DNA of 64,000 nucleotides from assembly GCA_009823395.1 (NCBI GenBank), contig CM020507.1, positions 4,176,501 to 4,240,500 of the forward strand, in the 5' to 3' direction. A model generated the notes under the pieces. It was not told where the DNA came from and ran no database searches. It saw only the letters and a program-made list of their open reading frames with translations. Positions within the stretch are counted from its first letter, which is position 1. Each line of letters begins with the position of its first letter. The stretch comes from Thamnaconus septentrionalis. Lineage: Eukaryota; Chordata; Actinopteri; Tetraodontiformes; Monacanthidae. Position numbers and translations under genes: made by a program. Positions 1 to 13,500 of the stretch are shown one piece after another.

Positions 1-82
1 TTAATGTAATTTCATTATCAATCTCAATCTATTAAAACTAGATCATCCTCACACTAAGTATTGAAAAACCTCCATACTGGGC

Positions 83-235
83 ACATTTAGCCCTCTGTTT
101 GCAGCTTCCTGCTAAAACTGCTCAGCTGGACCTTCCACATGTTTGGAAGGGGACAAAAAGTGGGCTGCCTCTGTGGGCGGAGCCAACGCCTGGCTGGGGG
201 TGTGTGTGAACCCTTGAACTGGATTCACCTGTTAA
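83..235 (+). repeat. Dispersed repeat family, copy 1
   Basis: Contains CATTTAGCCCTCTGTTTGCAG, CCACATGTTTGGAAGGGGAC and GGGCGGAGCCAACGCC. Related words occur at 31,240-31,400 (minus), 33,885-34,100 (plus) and around 62,770-62,890 (minus). The family is unnamed here; probably a non-autonomous element. Confidence 0.5.
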
Positions 236-494
236 TTCTCAATGAACATCACATCATCACGTTTCTGCCAAAACTGGGGACAAGCCTGTTAATGTTGCTC
301 TGCAGTAGCCAGCTGATCCCCTCCTGTGCCCCCCCTCTCCTGTGTGCACGTCCTGCTGTCCTTGTACCGACAGACCGCAAAAAAAAAAAACCCAAAAAAA
401 TCGACCGGCATCATCGCCTCTCATCACTTAACTCTGTATATCAGATTATATATCAGACGGAGTGAGAAGAGGACAAGGTACAAGGTGTTCTTCC

Positions 495-531
495 TTCCTC
501 CTCCTCCTCCTCCTCCTCCTCCTCCTCCTCT
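495..531. repeat. CCT microsatellite
   Basis: Pure trinucleotide run left of the last visible ralgds exon. The remainder of 1-1017 is intronic, with the dispersed repeat at 83-235 and no exon recognised. Confidence 0.9.
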
Positions 532-1017
532 GTCCTTCCTGCATGTCTCTGCTGCGGCTGCTGAGATGAGACAGAAGGCAGGAAGTGCCCAGACCGAATG
601 GGTCACTGATCACACATCCCCGCTGCCATCTGTTCCACTGCCAGCCGCTCGGGTTGCATAACTCACACCAAGGGATCTTAATGATAAGGGGGCGGATGTG
701 CGCGTCAATGCAAAGTTGCAGTTCGGCTTTTGGCGGTCAAACTGCGTCCCGGTGTCATTTCATGCATGCATGTCCTTCAAGCGAGGGGTTGATGTGTGGG
801 AATCAAGGACACAAAATGTCACAGCAACCAGACGCATATAAAACAAGCTGGTTGTGCTGGGAATGACTGCTGATAAACCAGGATCCATCGGGACTATTTG
901 CCGAATCGAGGGACAAATATTTAGTCCGTGAACGTGAGAATGCCGTCGTCGGGACGTCAGGACCAGCTTCTCCTTATCCAACCAGAACTGTTTTTCTGCA
1001 TGGTGTGAAGAACATAC

Positions 1018-1619
1018 CTTGACCAGCAGCTCTCGGCTGAGGGAATAGTTGTTGTCGTCGGAGAAGATCTCGGACAGCTCGCGGAAGGTGCGAAAGCTCT
1101 CCCTGGGTGAGAAAGAGTGAAGAAAGTGAGAAAGAAAATCTTAACTAAGCACATTATAACCATTATTAGCCATGCATAATAAACTACAGTATTTACAAAA
1201 AATATCATTTTAACCAGGAAACGGCATACTTAGCCCTCTTAAGCAAAAATGCTTTTTGTCAGAAGAAGAACAGGGAAAAAATCCTGAAGGACAGACCACC
1301 TCACTGGGCAGTTCACTGAGATACACTCAGTGAGATTCACTGAGAATATTTTGCATATCAGGGGACCTTTGATTTCCTTTAAAGCAGAAACGTACCGCGA
1401 CACCTCCTCCCAAGTCCTCTTCAGGCGGTGGATGGCGTTGCACTGCAGTGCAGAGAGGATGGCCCTCAATGAGGAGAAGTTCTTCAAGATCCGACACTCC
1501 TGGATGGGAAATAAACACAAACCAGAGTAAGAAAACAATACAAAATGTGGCCAATATGCTTCTTTTTTTTTTTTCTTTCTTTTTGCTAACAACACCAACG
1601 CTCTGCTCCGCTGCCTGCA

Positions 1620-1671
<52 letters not shown>

Positions 1672-4600
1672 ACCCGCGCCACGTCGATCCAGCGCTCCAG
1701 CAGCCTGGCCCTCTGGTTGGCCTTCAGCGTGGGGTTGCTGAGGCAGGTGGTGATGACACAGTTGGTGACGGAGTTGAACTGGGCCACGGTGGCTCTGATG
1801 GTGGGAGCCAGGTGCTCCTTCCCCTTCTTGTCCCTCTGGGACCAGATCCCGCCCAGGCAGTGGTAGGGCACCACCTTCTTGAACAGATCCTGCCGCCGAC
1901 ACACAACAGCAGCTCAGACATGATGACGAGTCTTTGGAGCGTTACAGACACTAACGCTGCAGGTTTGCTGCTGTTGTTGTTTCGGCTTTTGTGCCATTTC
2001 TATTTATTTTGTCCCATACATATCCAATCTGTACTAATGTCTCATCATAAATTCAAGGAGCAGTCTTTAACCTACAATTTCCAAACAAATCATAACCCTA
2101 ACCAAACCCTACAGTGGTGGAAAAAAGTTTTTGGACAACCTTAAAATTGCACAAGTTTTGCAATTTGTTTTTGCACTTTTTTTCCATCACTGTAGCTGTC
2201 TAAGAACCTCTCACCACTGAAATGTCACCAAATAAACCATAACAAAACTTGCAAATTCACACTTAAAGAGATTTTTTTTAATTTATTCATTTATTTATTT
2301 TTAAAGCAGTGGGGTTTTTCGTCTAATATACACTCAAACTACACTGTGACCTCCAGCTGCAAGTGAAAAAAAAACCCTCTGCGAGCTGAGAGGAAAAGGA
2401 GGAAAGCGCACTCACGGCATCCATCAGCGTGAACTGCTCCGCCACCATGATGGGGTCAAAGGACAGGAAACTGAAAGCAGGAAGCTCGTCCTCGAAGCTG
2501 CTCTCTTCCTGAGTGGCGAAAGGGCAGCCGATGTGTTCCCCTGAGGAGAGCAGACAAAGAAAAACCATCTCACAACACTGCCAGGACTCAGCCAGAACTC
2601 AAGGCAGCTCCCTTCTTATCACCCCGTCTGATGTCAAACTTCAAAAATCACTATCAACAGCGGCGCTGATACCAGCGGCCGCCGTCTGGCCCCTTATCAC
2701 CAGCACAGCCAACGTGCCCTCTAGCAAGTATTCATCGGCTGACAGTTTGTCCGCAGACGATGGATAAACGACGCACGCGCAGACTGCCTGTGCTCCTCAG
2801 AATCAAGACAGGAAATTCCTGCTGAGGACCCCCTCCTGCTCGGGGGTCCCCGCTCGGCCCTGCTGTCCCTCTCCTGCCTGATCTGCCTTCATACCATCAT
2901 GATCAGGCTCACACTGCTGTCGGCGGTGGAAGTGGGCCAGCAGGTTGCGGGCGCGGCGCTCCAGGTCCGAGCCCAGGAAGTGGCGGTGAAGGTAGGACAG
3001 CAGCTGGTGCAGACAGTCGTAGTTGGGCGGGCTCCAGAAGTCCTCGGAGTACTGGTCCAGCCACGCGCCCAGGATGGACGAGACGGTGCTGCAGCGCAAA
3101 GAGAAATGCGACATGTGAGGATGTAAACCGTAAAACTGGCCCGTTTGCCTGCGGAGGTCTCGTTCCATCAGTAATTACAGTAGCTGTGTTTCCATGACAG
3201 TTTTTCGTAAAATGAAAGCGATATTTCTCAAGTTTCAACAAAGTACAATTGTGATTTGCAGGTGTTTCCATTGAATGGTGTGAAGAGCATAAGCTGTAAC
3301 TCTTGTCAAACTTGTAGAAAATATTCCATCTCCTCCTCCGTCCAAACATAAGGCACAATTTTCACTGGTCAGTGAATGGGTCACATGACCTCGTCACGTC
3401 CGCTGAATGTGATAAAAGTGTTTCCATGACACTTTTGTGATACACCTCTATATGGATACGTCTGAAAAACCACCTCATGAGAGCGTCAAAACCTTTTAGC
3501 CAATTTGAGGTTTTTTTGAAATTTGAAACAGTTTTTTATTGCGACATTTGGGTTTTGTGCAATTCTAGCGGTCATGGAAACGCAGTGAGTGTAAAACATG
3601 ACTCATCAAGACTAGTGAGAAACTAGACTGAAACGTTGAAAAGAAACAAGGGGGAACAACCCCAGCAGTGCCGTTGCTAACACAACGCAAACAGCATTGC
3701 AGCTGTTCTCAGTACTTGAAGGTCACGCTGAGAAAATGTGAAGGAGTAACGAAACAATCTAAAGTAGCAAACATGTGAAAGCTTTTAAAAACAAACCTGT
3801 TTGTTCAAACAGAGCAGCAGAGCCAACATCTTTTGTCAGTTTGAGGTTCAAGGTACGAAGGGCGGTGACGACTTTCACTCCCATCTTTGATATATTGTGT
3901 TTTTTACTTGCTTTTTTTGAACAGACTCAAACTCTGTGTTTCATCAAACTCCCACGGCAGCGCCCGGACAGACTTATGGCAAAGAATAATTCCTCTCACA
4001 CTGATGGTGATCCTTTGACCTGGGGTGTGTCGGAGTGGGGAGGGGGTCGGGGGGAGGTGGGATGGCGGTGATTAACAGGACTCACTTTCTGAGCTCCGTG
4101 CAGTCGTCCTGGGAGACCCTGCGGTGATCCGCGGCCACTGGGATGTTCTGGAGCCTGGCATACCTGGAAGAGGCAAAACAACAGCGTCACTTATTGACAA
4201 TCAAATATCTCTCATTGAACAAAAAAAATATCTACACTACCAGTGAAAAGTTTGGACACATATGGACCACATATCTTGGTCATATATCTGATGTCTTCAG
4301 TATGTACCTACAGTGTAGAAAGTAGTAAAGATAAAGAAGAAACAGGTGTGTCCAAGCTTTTGACTGGTAGTGTACACATTAGATATATACATATATATAT
4401 AGATATATATATATCTATATATATATATCAAATATCTTGAACTTGGAGCTTCAATTGCATTGTTCTGAGAAATAAAAAAGAGCAGCGGTGACTCGGCAGG
4501 ATTGTTCGCTGTGAATAATTAATGACAGATGTCATAAGACACTAATATCTGCTCAGGTTTCTGTCTCGTGAGGCTCCACTTGCGGTTGCCAAAACGGGGG

Positions 4601-5355
4601 TAACATTTCAGGAAATGGTGTTGAATCGTCAGGGGACATCAGGATCGTCTTCTGCATCCTGACTGTAATTTATTTAGTGGACGAAAACTGCAGACTCGGC
4701 TCTCGCCTTGCGCGTGTGTGTGTGTGTGTGCGTGTGCGTGTGAGAGAGTGTGTATGTATGTGAAGTCTGCAGCTCTCATCTGCTTCTTCACATCCCGTTC
4801 AAAACTGTACCACTGAGAGGAGAAACTAACCCCACGATTATGCATCTCTCAGGTTTTTTTATTTAGAGTTCGAAATTAATTGCATCTTCATCAACATCTA
4901 GTACGAATTACAACAAAGTACTGTTGGGATAAAATAATAATAGGAAGGGAAGTGATTGTGCATTTGCTTCGTGCCAAGGGTTACATCATAAGAGATGGTA
5001 GACAAATCAATGTCTATATGGATAACCACCCCCCCGACCCCCGACTCTACCTGTTGAGCAGCAGGTCCAGCACCTGCCTGGTGGTGGCGAAGGAGCGGTA
5101 GGTGCACAGGAAGATGGTGACGTAGGTGGAGTCCTTCCCCCGGAACGCCGTCACCATGTACTCCACCAGCCTCTCCAGCGTGCCGGCCTTGATGGTCCGC
5201 ACCTTGCACGTCTCGTACAGGCTGAGGGCGGCGTCCGTGTCCACGCCCAGCCACCGCTGCCCCTTACTGGCCGACTGGTGGAGCTGCACCTTCCTCAGCG
5301 TGATGGTGAAGATGGCGTCGTCCTCGGCCTCCTCGCCGATCTCCTGCGTCGAGCT
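1018..5355 (-). CDS. ralgds: ralgds shared exons (REM domain and first part of CDC25 GEF domain), 3' end off the left edge
   Basis: Ral guanine nucleotide dissociation stimulator, a Ras effector that loads RalA/RalB with GTP. Exons on the minus strand in transcript order are 5355-5051, 4163-4086, 3088-2895, 2540-2416, 1889-1674, 1499-1396 and 1102-1018. All junctions are GT/AG and the codon phase carries through each one. The first exon opens with SSTQEIGEE, the mammalian RalGDS common-exon start, and continues into the REM domain ([19 protein letters not shown]). Later exons give [63 protein letters not shown] and [14 protein letters not shown], which are conserved CDC25-type GEF segments. 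The rest of CDC25 and the Ras-binding (RA) domain lie beyond base 1. The linker between REM and CDC25 is short and lacks the long proline/alanine-rich insert of human RALGDS. Family assignment is certain; RALGDS rather than RGL1 rests on the residue matches. Confidence 0.93.
1621..1671. repeat. CTG/CAG microsatellite abutting a ralgds splice donor
   Basis: About 17 CTG units on the plus strand (CAG on the transcribed minus strand). The ralgds donor is GTGAG directly followed by the CAG run, so the repeat starts within the first few bases of the intron after exon 1889-1674. Confidence 0.95.
2112..2192. mobile_element. Very short Tc1/mariner-type MITE
   Basis: Begins CAGTGGTGGAAAAAAGT and ends ACTTTTTTTCCATCACTG, imperfect terminal inverted repeats, flanked on both sides by TA (2110-2111 and 2193-2194), the Tc1/mariner target duplication. 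No coding capacity; it lies in a ralgds intron. Confidence 0.75.
3184..3585. mobile_element. Non-autonomous inverted-repeat element, copy 1
   Basis: The left end CTGTGTTTCCATGAC and the right end GTCATGGAAACGCAG are 14/15 complementary, marking a 402-bp element with no coding capacity. A related, inverted copy is at 30,282-30,587. It lies in a ralgds intron. The superfamily is not determined. Confidence 0.7.
4235..4372. mobile_element. Tc1/mariner-type MITE with CACTACCAGT termini
   Basis: Starts CACTACCAGTGAAAAGTTTG and ends with its near reverse complement (CAAGCTTTTGACTGGTAGTG), flanked by TA on both sides. This terminus is common in teleost Tc1-like elements. It is 138 bp with no coding capacity and is followed by an AT microsatellite. 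Confidence 0.8.
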
Positions 5356-6504
5356 CTGTGTGTTTGGTGGGGGGGGGGAGAGACGTAAACAATTAGCCTT
5401 GCAACTGGGATTGGGTGGACTTTGGTGTTGCTGCAGGCTCTTGAAGTATCTCCAGGGGAAGATCACAGAGAGCTGGAGCAGGAGTGGAGATGCAAGCAGA
5501 AAAGCTCAAGATGCCCGACGTCTCATTTCGGGGGCGAAACCCTGTAATTACGAGCATGTGTGTGACCCAGCAGCGCTCTTCTTTTTTTGGTGTTTTTTTG
5601 GCCCATGACTCTCGATGACTCACGACTCGGTGAATCATGTGCGTGGACGTGCACAAACAAACAATAGCTTGTTACTAAACAGAGCTTGCTGGATAACTGG
5701 CACTACAATACAAGCTGCGGCCTGCATTTAGCACACAGGGAATTAGCACAAGCTGCTTGCTGCATGAATGGAAGCTCTGTCAGTTGCTGCGTGTCACCGC
5801 GCTTTTCTTTTCTTTTCACCCCCCCACCTGCAACGTCAAAACCCCAAAGTGCAACAAGCCGGAAAAAGAAGAAGGCAATGTTTGTCACTTCAGCTCTCAT
5901 CAAGGCTGTCAGTACACAAGGAAGGAATAATTCCCCGCAAAGCTAAATCCCACTTAAGGCTGGTAGGCAACATTAAATATCTGGTCGGTCACTGGCAAAC
6001 AAAGTCGGATTAACTCGTGGCTGTTACAGAATTTCACAAGATGTTAAAATCAATATTTTGTCTCAGCCTGGCTCCAGTTATTGCTCAGCGCTGAAGGTAA
6101 AGGAAAGTTCAATCCACAAAGACTTTGAGCTTTGAAAACAGTCGGCATCAAGTGTTTGTGAAAGACAAACCATGCTGAGTATCAACAGGAGCAAAGCCAG
6201 CGTTTACTCTATCGATTCCACTGCTGTGGTCACATCATGTGGTCACACTGCTTTGCATTTGGCAAGTGTCACTATAAAAGTACATGTGAGTTGTTACTTA
6301 ATGTGACTCTGCGAGAGAATGATGTAATCAAGTGTGTACACACACACAAGTCTGTATTCTGTATACCACCTTGCTGAATGTTGAACTTTGAACTGTAAAG
6401 GTACCTCTGGCCCTCTGTGTACATTCTCCTGCTAAAACTTAACAGCAGCACATTCTCAGCGCGCTGGTCTTTGTCTTACAGGCAGCTCAACACATTCAAC
6501 CTGC

Positions 6505-6536
<32 letters not shown>

Positions 6537-6669
6537 GCCGCTGTGGTGGGACTCACTCAGGGTGAGGCCTTAATGAAGGAATGGTATGTAATCTGAGGTG
6601 GCACAGTCATTTGTCAAGGCCCCATGAGGAGCATCCTTGAAGGATTAGTCATCACCAACACCGCCGCCA

Positions 6670-6670
6670 C

Positions 6671-6744
<74 letters not shown>
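6670..6744. repeat. CAT/ATC microsatellite, 25 uninterrupted units
   Basis: Pure trinucleotide run in the large ralgds intron, preceded by CCGCCGCCAC and followed shortly by a GA-rich tract. It can be read as polyisoleucine or polymethionine in some frames; these are not genes. Confidence 0.95.
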
Positions 6745-7554
6745 GGCTGCCAGCCAGTATGGAGACAGAGAGAGGGAGAGAGAGAGAGAGAGAGACTATC
6801 CTTGTTAGAGAGAGACTTGAATTAACACCACTGTGACTGACAGACTGTTGCCGTGTGCGGTCGTTGCTTTTTAGCGGCACTTTTTCTCAAGGCATCACAA
6901 GCGGCTGCAATTTAAGAGAAGATGATGATGATGAAACGTCAAGCAACGCCAGCAGAACCAATGGAAATGCCGCAGGATAAGACAAACGTCTCGGCAAACA
7001 CAGAAGCACATATTCAGTGTGAGACAGTTGGAGCGTTCACTTCAGCGCGCCGCGCTTCAACCCACAGATCTGGGCTAAAGGTCGGCTGCGTAATCAATGA
7101 AATGTCACGCTTGAGCTTTGGCAGAAAAGGAGCCGGTGAATGTGTATGATGTCACACAAAAAAACAGATCAAAAAAATGTATGATTTGAGATGGTTGAAA
7201 GAAAAAAAACCGTATTTTCATCCGTAAAACTAGGCGAGAATAGCCGCGCTGACTGAAAACACAAATCAACTGCTACTGGATCAATGATTCCAGTCACCAG
7301 GAAAACATTGACTTCGGTTATCCCAGCGCGGCAGTGCTGTAGTGAGATAAATGGGGTCCCGCAGTAAATCCAGCAGAGCACAATGGCTGAGGTGTAACTG
7401 CAGCGGAGGGGCTTGACGGCAGCAGAGGTGCTTATCAGCCCCACCGCAGTCTGACGCCACTATCGCTTCAAAACTCGAAAGAAACGCGGTGCTCAAGGGC
7501 AGAGACAATTCCCAAAATAAAGCTTCTATTCATTCCTTTGTTGGCAGGGACAAG

Positions 7555-7555
<1 letters not shown>

Positions 7556-7590
<35 letters not shown>

Positions 7591-7591
7591 A
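7556..7591. repeat. CTG microsatellite, 12 units
   Basis: Pure GCTGCTG run in the ralgds intron. Confidence 0.9.
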
Positions 7592-10500
7592 GCCACAGTG
7601 GCCCAGTGATCAATACTTGGAAATAGATGGAGCAGCCGTGTTCAAGCGCAGCCCGATGACTCGAGGCCTTTGCAGACTGTGGGTTTGTAGTTGGACTTTT
7701 CTCTGTCCAGTCGGGATCTAAACATGCTACATAATACACTGTGTTAAAGATCAGAGGATATCAGTCACAGATTTTATACCAAGAAGTCATGAAAGGGCCT
7801 CCAGCAGCTGAATGACCTGGAACATCGTATTATGAATTTAATACGGTAATAAAAAAAAAAAAAAGTCCCTTTTACTCTTGGAATACACAACTATGCTACA
7901 CAACAAACTACTACACTACTGGTGTGAACTCTGAGGTGTAAAAAGTCACATAATGATGAGGATTAGGACATATATACAATAATATAAGATGTTTGAAGTA
8001 TCAAAATTGGTATAAAAAAAAGACACAAAGAGTGAGTTCAATGCGGGAAATGAAATATGTTAAAAAGTTAATGGATAATGGGGCCAAGACCTGGGAAGCA
8101 GAGCACACTGCGGTGATCATATATATTTTAATATGCAAATCAAACATGAAGTTTTCCTGGTAATATTTGTGCAACCTTAGATGACATAAACGATTAAACT
8201 CCAGCTTAGAATTTCTGGCATCCCACACCAGCCTCCTCCTCCACAGTCACGACTTATCAGAAATATATGTTCACCCACTCCATCCTGACCACGGCTGTAC
8301 ATGTGGTGCCGGGAGAGAGAAGAAGCTTTCAGCAAGGAGTGTTTTTACGCAGAAGAGGTAGAGGAGAGTGGAGGTGATTGATTCCTTCACACGAGCCTCA
8401 GAGAGTGTGGATGAGCTCCCACTTTGGGAAGAATGTATTTATCTGTTGTTGCTCTTACATAAATTCAGTCTGACAGTTTTATTGCAAGCATGTTCAACCA
8501 GATGGCGCTATGGTATGTATTATTTAAATATCATCCGTCTCAAAACAGCAGCACAATCCCACTTTATGACCACTTCTTTGGACAATAAATACTTAAAAAG
8601 TCCATTTTGTCTTTGATCTAATGTAGGATTTGCCTGCCTGTCTCGGACCAAATGGAGAAGTTTGGGAATACTGACAAAGCGTGATGGATTGTCTCCCTCT
8701 CATGCTATCCAAGTTTTCAACCAGAATCGCAGTTAAAAAAGAAAAATAATAATCACAATTTCTGCTTCTTTCAAGGGTTCGCCGAACCACTGTGACCTTT
8801 TTTCTGCACTCTTGCATGAATTATTATTAGTATAAGTTCTTAGGCAGATGCGGATATCCACCAGCCATTTCACACAACGCTGGTATTAAAACCAAAGTTT
8901 GGCATAAGAAACAGTGGATTTGTTCAGTCTGATCTGTGGTTTCTGGAATTCACTCAGTGTTTGTGCCACCCGTTTTTCTTTCCAGGCTGTTGTTTCAATT
9001 AAAGAATGTCATTTTCAAAAGGCCCAAATTGACCTCTTTCCTCTGAGAAACGAACAAAAAAAAAACAAAACACACAAACAGTCAAGCAGTCAGACTTCTG
9101 TCAGGTTGGAACGAGGCAGTGGTTAATCCACATAAATCCATTCACTGGGCTGAAGTGAACATTGCCAACAGCTGCTGGACGGAAGATCAGAAGAAATCGG
9201 AGGCCTTTCTGCCAAGGCGCAAAACCAACATGTAGATGGGAGGATTCTGTCGGGGTTGGGATGTTTACACCAGACACTTGGGTCAGGATTCTCACAGTGG
9301 CTCTGGGTTTCTGTTTCTTGCCTCACTGACCAACCTGTTCAGTCGATAAATAGCAACAAGGATATTCTGACTAATAGAGAAGGATTGCCAGACCACTGAA
9401 AAAGACCGAGGATGTGATCTTTTGGGACGGTACTCTATGGACCACAAAATGACGCTTGCCAGGGTACTAATAACTGGCTGAAATGTCAGCAGAATTTAAA
9501 TAATACTTATCCCTGGTGACAAACCATTCCCATCTTGATATTTGCTGGTGTGTCATCTAAACAAACATGACCAGCCGGTACAGACAGATTAAAACAAACA
9601 CACATGGACAAAGTCAACCCTGGACTGGAGCCAAATCCCCTCAAGGCCAAACAACTGCTGTGGGAGTTTGTTCCAACTTTCATCGACAACAAAATCACCC
9701 CCACCGTCCTCCAACACCTGTCTCCAGAGCCAAGGTCCTCGGAGACCCCGAGAAAGTCCCTCAGAGTCCGCCTCTAAATGTAGACCATCACTGAGAGGAA
9801 GGAGAAAAACCCGCCCCCAGTCAACAGTCAACAACTAAATAGAAGCAACAATGGGGCGCATCCATTACAAGCCTGTAGCACGAGCCAGTGACTTCCCCTG
9901 GATAACAATGGTTGCCAAACAAGGCGCTGATGTCGTTTGGATGTGGGGCCAAAAGGACTGGGTAGAAAAGAGGGTGGAACCAACTTACCAGCTAATAAAT
10001 CTGCGCTTGTATGTTTCTACCAAATAAAATGCAGCGAGACAACAGTCTCCTCCTCATTCCACTGCCACTAGTCAATCCAACTACCTCGCAAATGCTCAGG
10101 ATACTTCTCTACATCCAGCGCCAAAGTTCCTGCCTTTGTTTCTGTCCCAGAGAGAAACTGATATGAACAAGATTAGCCGTGAGCCAGAAGAACTGCTATT
10201 TATTGGGGAATGCTCCTAAATTCACATTTTCTGCTTTCAGAGTCATCAAAACTAAAGCTGAAGCCAGACTGAAAGCTTGGACAAGGAGTGGCGCTGACCT
10301 CCTACCTTGCCTTACACTGGGAACCGGAGCTGTTGTAATGGGTATTATTGGCACAAGACAGCAGCTAAACTGGCTTTGTCAGCTGTTATCAATCACCAAC
10401 GAGCACGTGTGGAGTTTCATTAAACCTCTAATCTTTCAATGGATTGACTGGGATTGAGGGCAAGAACTCCCCCAAATTCATCCTCTTGTCTTGTCTTACT

Positions 10501-13500
10501 GGGTTCCCACTGGGCTCCTGACTGGGTTTCCACTAGTTCTAATAGTTTTGTGTCTGCCCACCGAAGGTCATAGCCAGACTGAACGTGATCAAAGCAGCAC
10601 CGGCATTAAGAAATCGGTTAGTGCTTCGCAGGCACCTCTCAATTTCACTGCGGATGATGGCAAATTGCAGACAGCCGCTTTGCCGCTGAGGAGAGCAGTT
10701 TGAAATGGCCAGGAGCAAGAAGGAACAATAACGCTGTGTGCCAAGTAAAGACTTTGCGACCACGTGCACTGGGATAAGATGACCTTGCTGTATCAAATCA
10801 CAGCGTTCCTGAGCCTTTACTAGACATATGTCCTACTTACCGTACCTGACTCAGAGGGGATAATATGCACAGGAGGCTTCCCGACAGAACTTTACGTCTT
10901 TCACATAAGTTTCCGTTTCTCCTATCTGGGTTGTTCAGGACTTTGACTCAGTGTCACTTTAAAGAAGTCCGGATTGAAAAGAAAAGGTCCAGTCGGTTCA
11001 CCTCCCTCAACCCTTCAACCCCTCTATAAATACACGTTAGCCTCCGTGCTCTTCTTTTGTAGAGAGCCAGTGCAGAGTGAGACGATTTAAGTATTTTTCC
11101 AGACGTTCGCGGGCCTTTGAATTCCAGCCACTGTCTGTTTCTGTCATCCAGTCGGCCGCTGAGCTCCAACACTCCACAACTCCACTTAAAATGAACAACG
11201 GAAACAAAAGCCCTTCTGTACCAAACCGGACAATCCAACTGCCGTTTCTCAACAAGACTTGCTGCCAAACCTCTGCCAGCGTGTCTGTTTTTGACTCTAA
11301 ACCTTAGATTGGAACCCCCAACCCCCAACAGCTTAAACTCACACTGCTGCTCACCATGTCCTGACGTGACATCTCCTCCTCCATGCGACTCTGATTTGTT
11401 CTTACTGTAAGTTTTTAATGTTCAACAGCGGCCACATCCTTTACACTAGATCTGGGTCACACAGATAAAAATACCTGCAGCTAACACAAGGAAACATTAC
11501 ACCGGTGTTATGCGCTGACCTAATTTCACAGCAGAATTATATTTGATTACCTATAACAGGATTGTGGCCAGAGAACAAGGATGGAAAGCAAGGAAAGCTG
11601 AAATGTTTCATGGCGCCTCCGCGCCAGTGGACCATCGACTGTCTCTAAAAAAAGAAGACGTAAACGTGACCAGAGCTGGCGAGACAAAAGTAGCTCTTGT
11701 TGTCAAGAGTCAGAGCTCATGTGGGAGTCCGGGATCTGCGGCACTCTGGTGTTCTGCACAGTTGTCGGGCCGATCACTGACAGACTTAGCCGAGAGTCCG
11801 AGGGACGTCTCAGATGTTGTCGATGAGCAGCAGCCTCTCATCTGCTCAGCGTCGTTACATGTCGGTTTGGCCTCTAATCCCGCTTCCTGACGGACTTGAG
11901 CGTTTTAAAAGCGCTCAGACCTCTACTACTAATTATGGCTATTTTTAACTTGAAAGCACTTGTGTGCTGTCAGGCTGCAGCTTTGTACTGCAAAAGCAAT
12001 GTTTATCCAGAAATTGCAATCGCACTTGAACTCTGTTACATAAATGTGATCCAACCCTGAAGAAAAGAAGGCTTGCACACACAATCATCCAGTTTTACAA
12101 CAGCCGGGCTGCACAGTATTGCTGCTCACCGCTGCTCCCACCTCTCACAATGAGCTGGCAACATGATCGGGCCATGTAGGTCCCGCTGGTAACAATGTGT
12201 TGTGAAATCCAAACCATTTCAAGCAAAAGAGCCTGGTGCTTAAAAGTTACATGATATTTTGTTTTACAGGTGCGAAACAACAGGTAACCTTTAAAATCTG
12301 GCCTCTTTATTACATCAAAGAACATTTGATGATATGAGAACTTCACTGATACCCACTGATTCCTCTCCCAGATTGTGACCTCACCACCAGCCAGGTGTTG
12401 GTTCCACCCTCTCATTAGCAGAAGGCTAAACCCAGTCTTTTTGCAGGAGACTGTAAACACAGTGCTAAATCGGCTTTTTTTCTGGGGATCTATAGAGGGT
12501 TTTCCGGATAATAAACTGTGCAAGGCTACTGGGTGATAAATTGGCTTATGTAAAATAATTGTACTATCCCGGCAGTGAGTTTCAGCATGCTAGCTGTTAG
12601 TGCACAGATCTTTTTTGGCTCTTTTTGAGGACAAGGTAAAATATTAGCACACCTTTGTAATTTTCTAAATTTTGGTGCATAATTAAGCTCCAATCCAAAT
12701 AAATAATAGAGTCATATATAATAGGATAGATATTGCATTGTTTTGGTTGTCCACATAATTCAATTCTGTACATGGAACTTTATAATTAAGCATGAGTTGG
12801 AGCAACTTTGCATCTTGTTAGTGTCTGAGCAGCAAACTTCCATTTTCAAAGCTCCCTTCTATACTAAGATGCTCTTCTGACGGCCTACATGGAGAAGTGG
12901 GGATCAACTCCAGTTCGGATTCCAACCCAAACTGACCCCACGTCAGCCACAACGACCCTCTGCGCTGTTACCGAACCGCAAGCTTGAACAACACGCAGCG
13001 TAGCCTTTAAACTGGGGGGTAGAGAAGGGAGGCAGTGATGGAGGAACCCCTCAGCCTCTGCAGGAGAGGGATTAAGCGTTAGGTAATTGTGTTAGCACAC
13101 AGGATTAGATTAGAGCTGGGAGATGAGGCAGAGCACTTTAGTTGGAGACGAGAGACCACGTCGCTCGCTCTTCGTCCTCCGGGCTCCGTTCAACAAAACG
13201 TACAATTCCTAACGACGAGCTTGTGATAGATAGTCCGACCGAAGGGAGCAAACAAAAACGATATGTGGCTGCACACACAGCAGAGACCACATCATCTCCA
13301 TGTGTTGTCAATTATGATACTGTACTCTCCCAAGTCCAGGCCTTACGCCAGAGCGATAAACACGATTACTCATCCTCCGCTCTTATCTGTTCGCAAGACA
13401 TGGGAAGAGCTCGGGGCGGGCGTGCACTCTAATTTCAAGCATTGAGAAAGGGAAAATTATTTCCTACAGATAATGGGAGAACTGGAACAAGGGGTTGTGG

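Noticed and set aside
1327..1902. Long minus-strand frames with polyglutamine or polyserine runs
   Set aside because: They read through the ralgds donor at 1,674 into the intronic CAG repeat; the real exon stops at the donor.
6614..6880. Open frames with long polymethionine or polyisoleucine
   Set aside because: They are translations of the CAT microsatellite with no splice context or homology.
12095..12523. 142-codon minus-strand open frame in the ralgds intron
   Set aside because: No recognisable family or promoter or splice context; likely chance.
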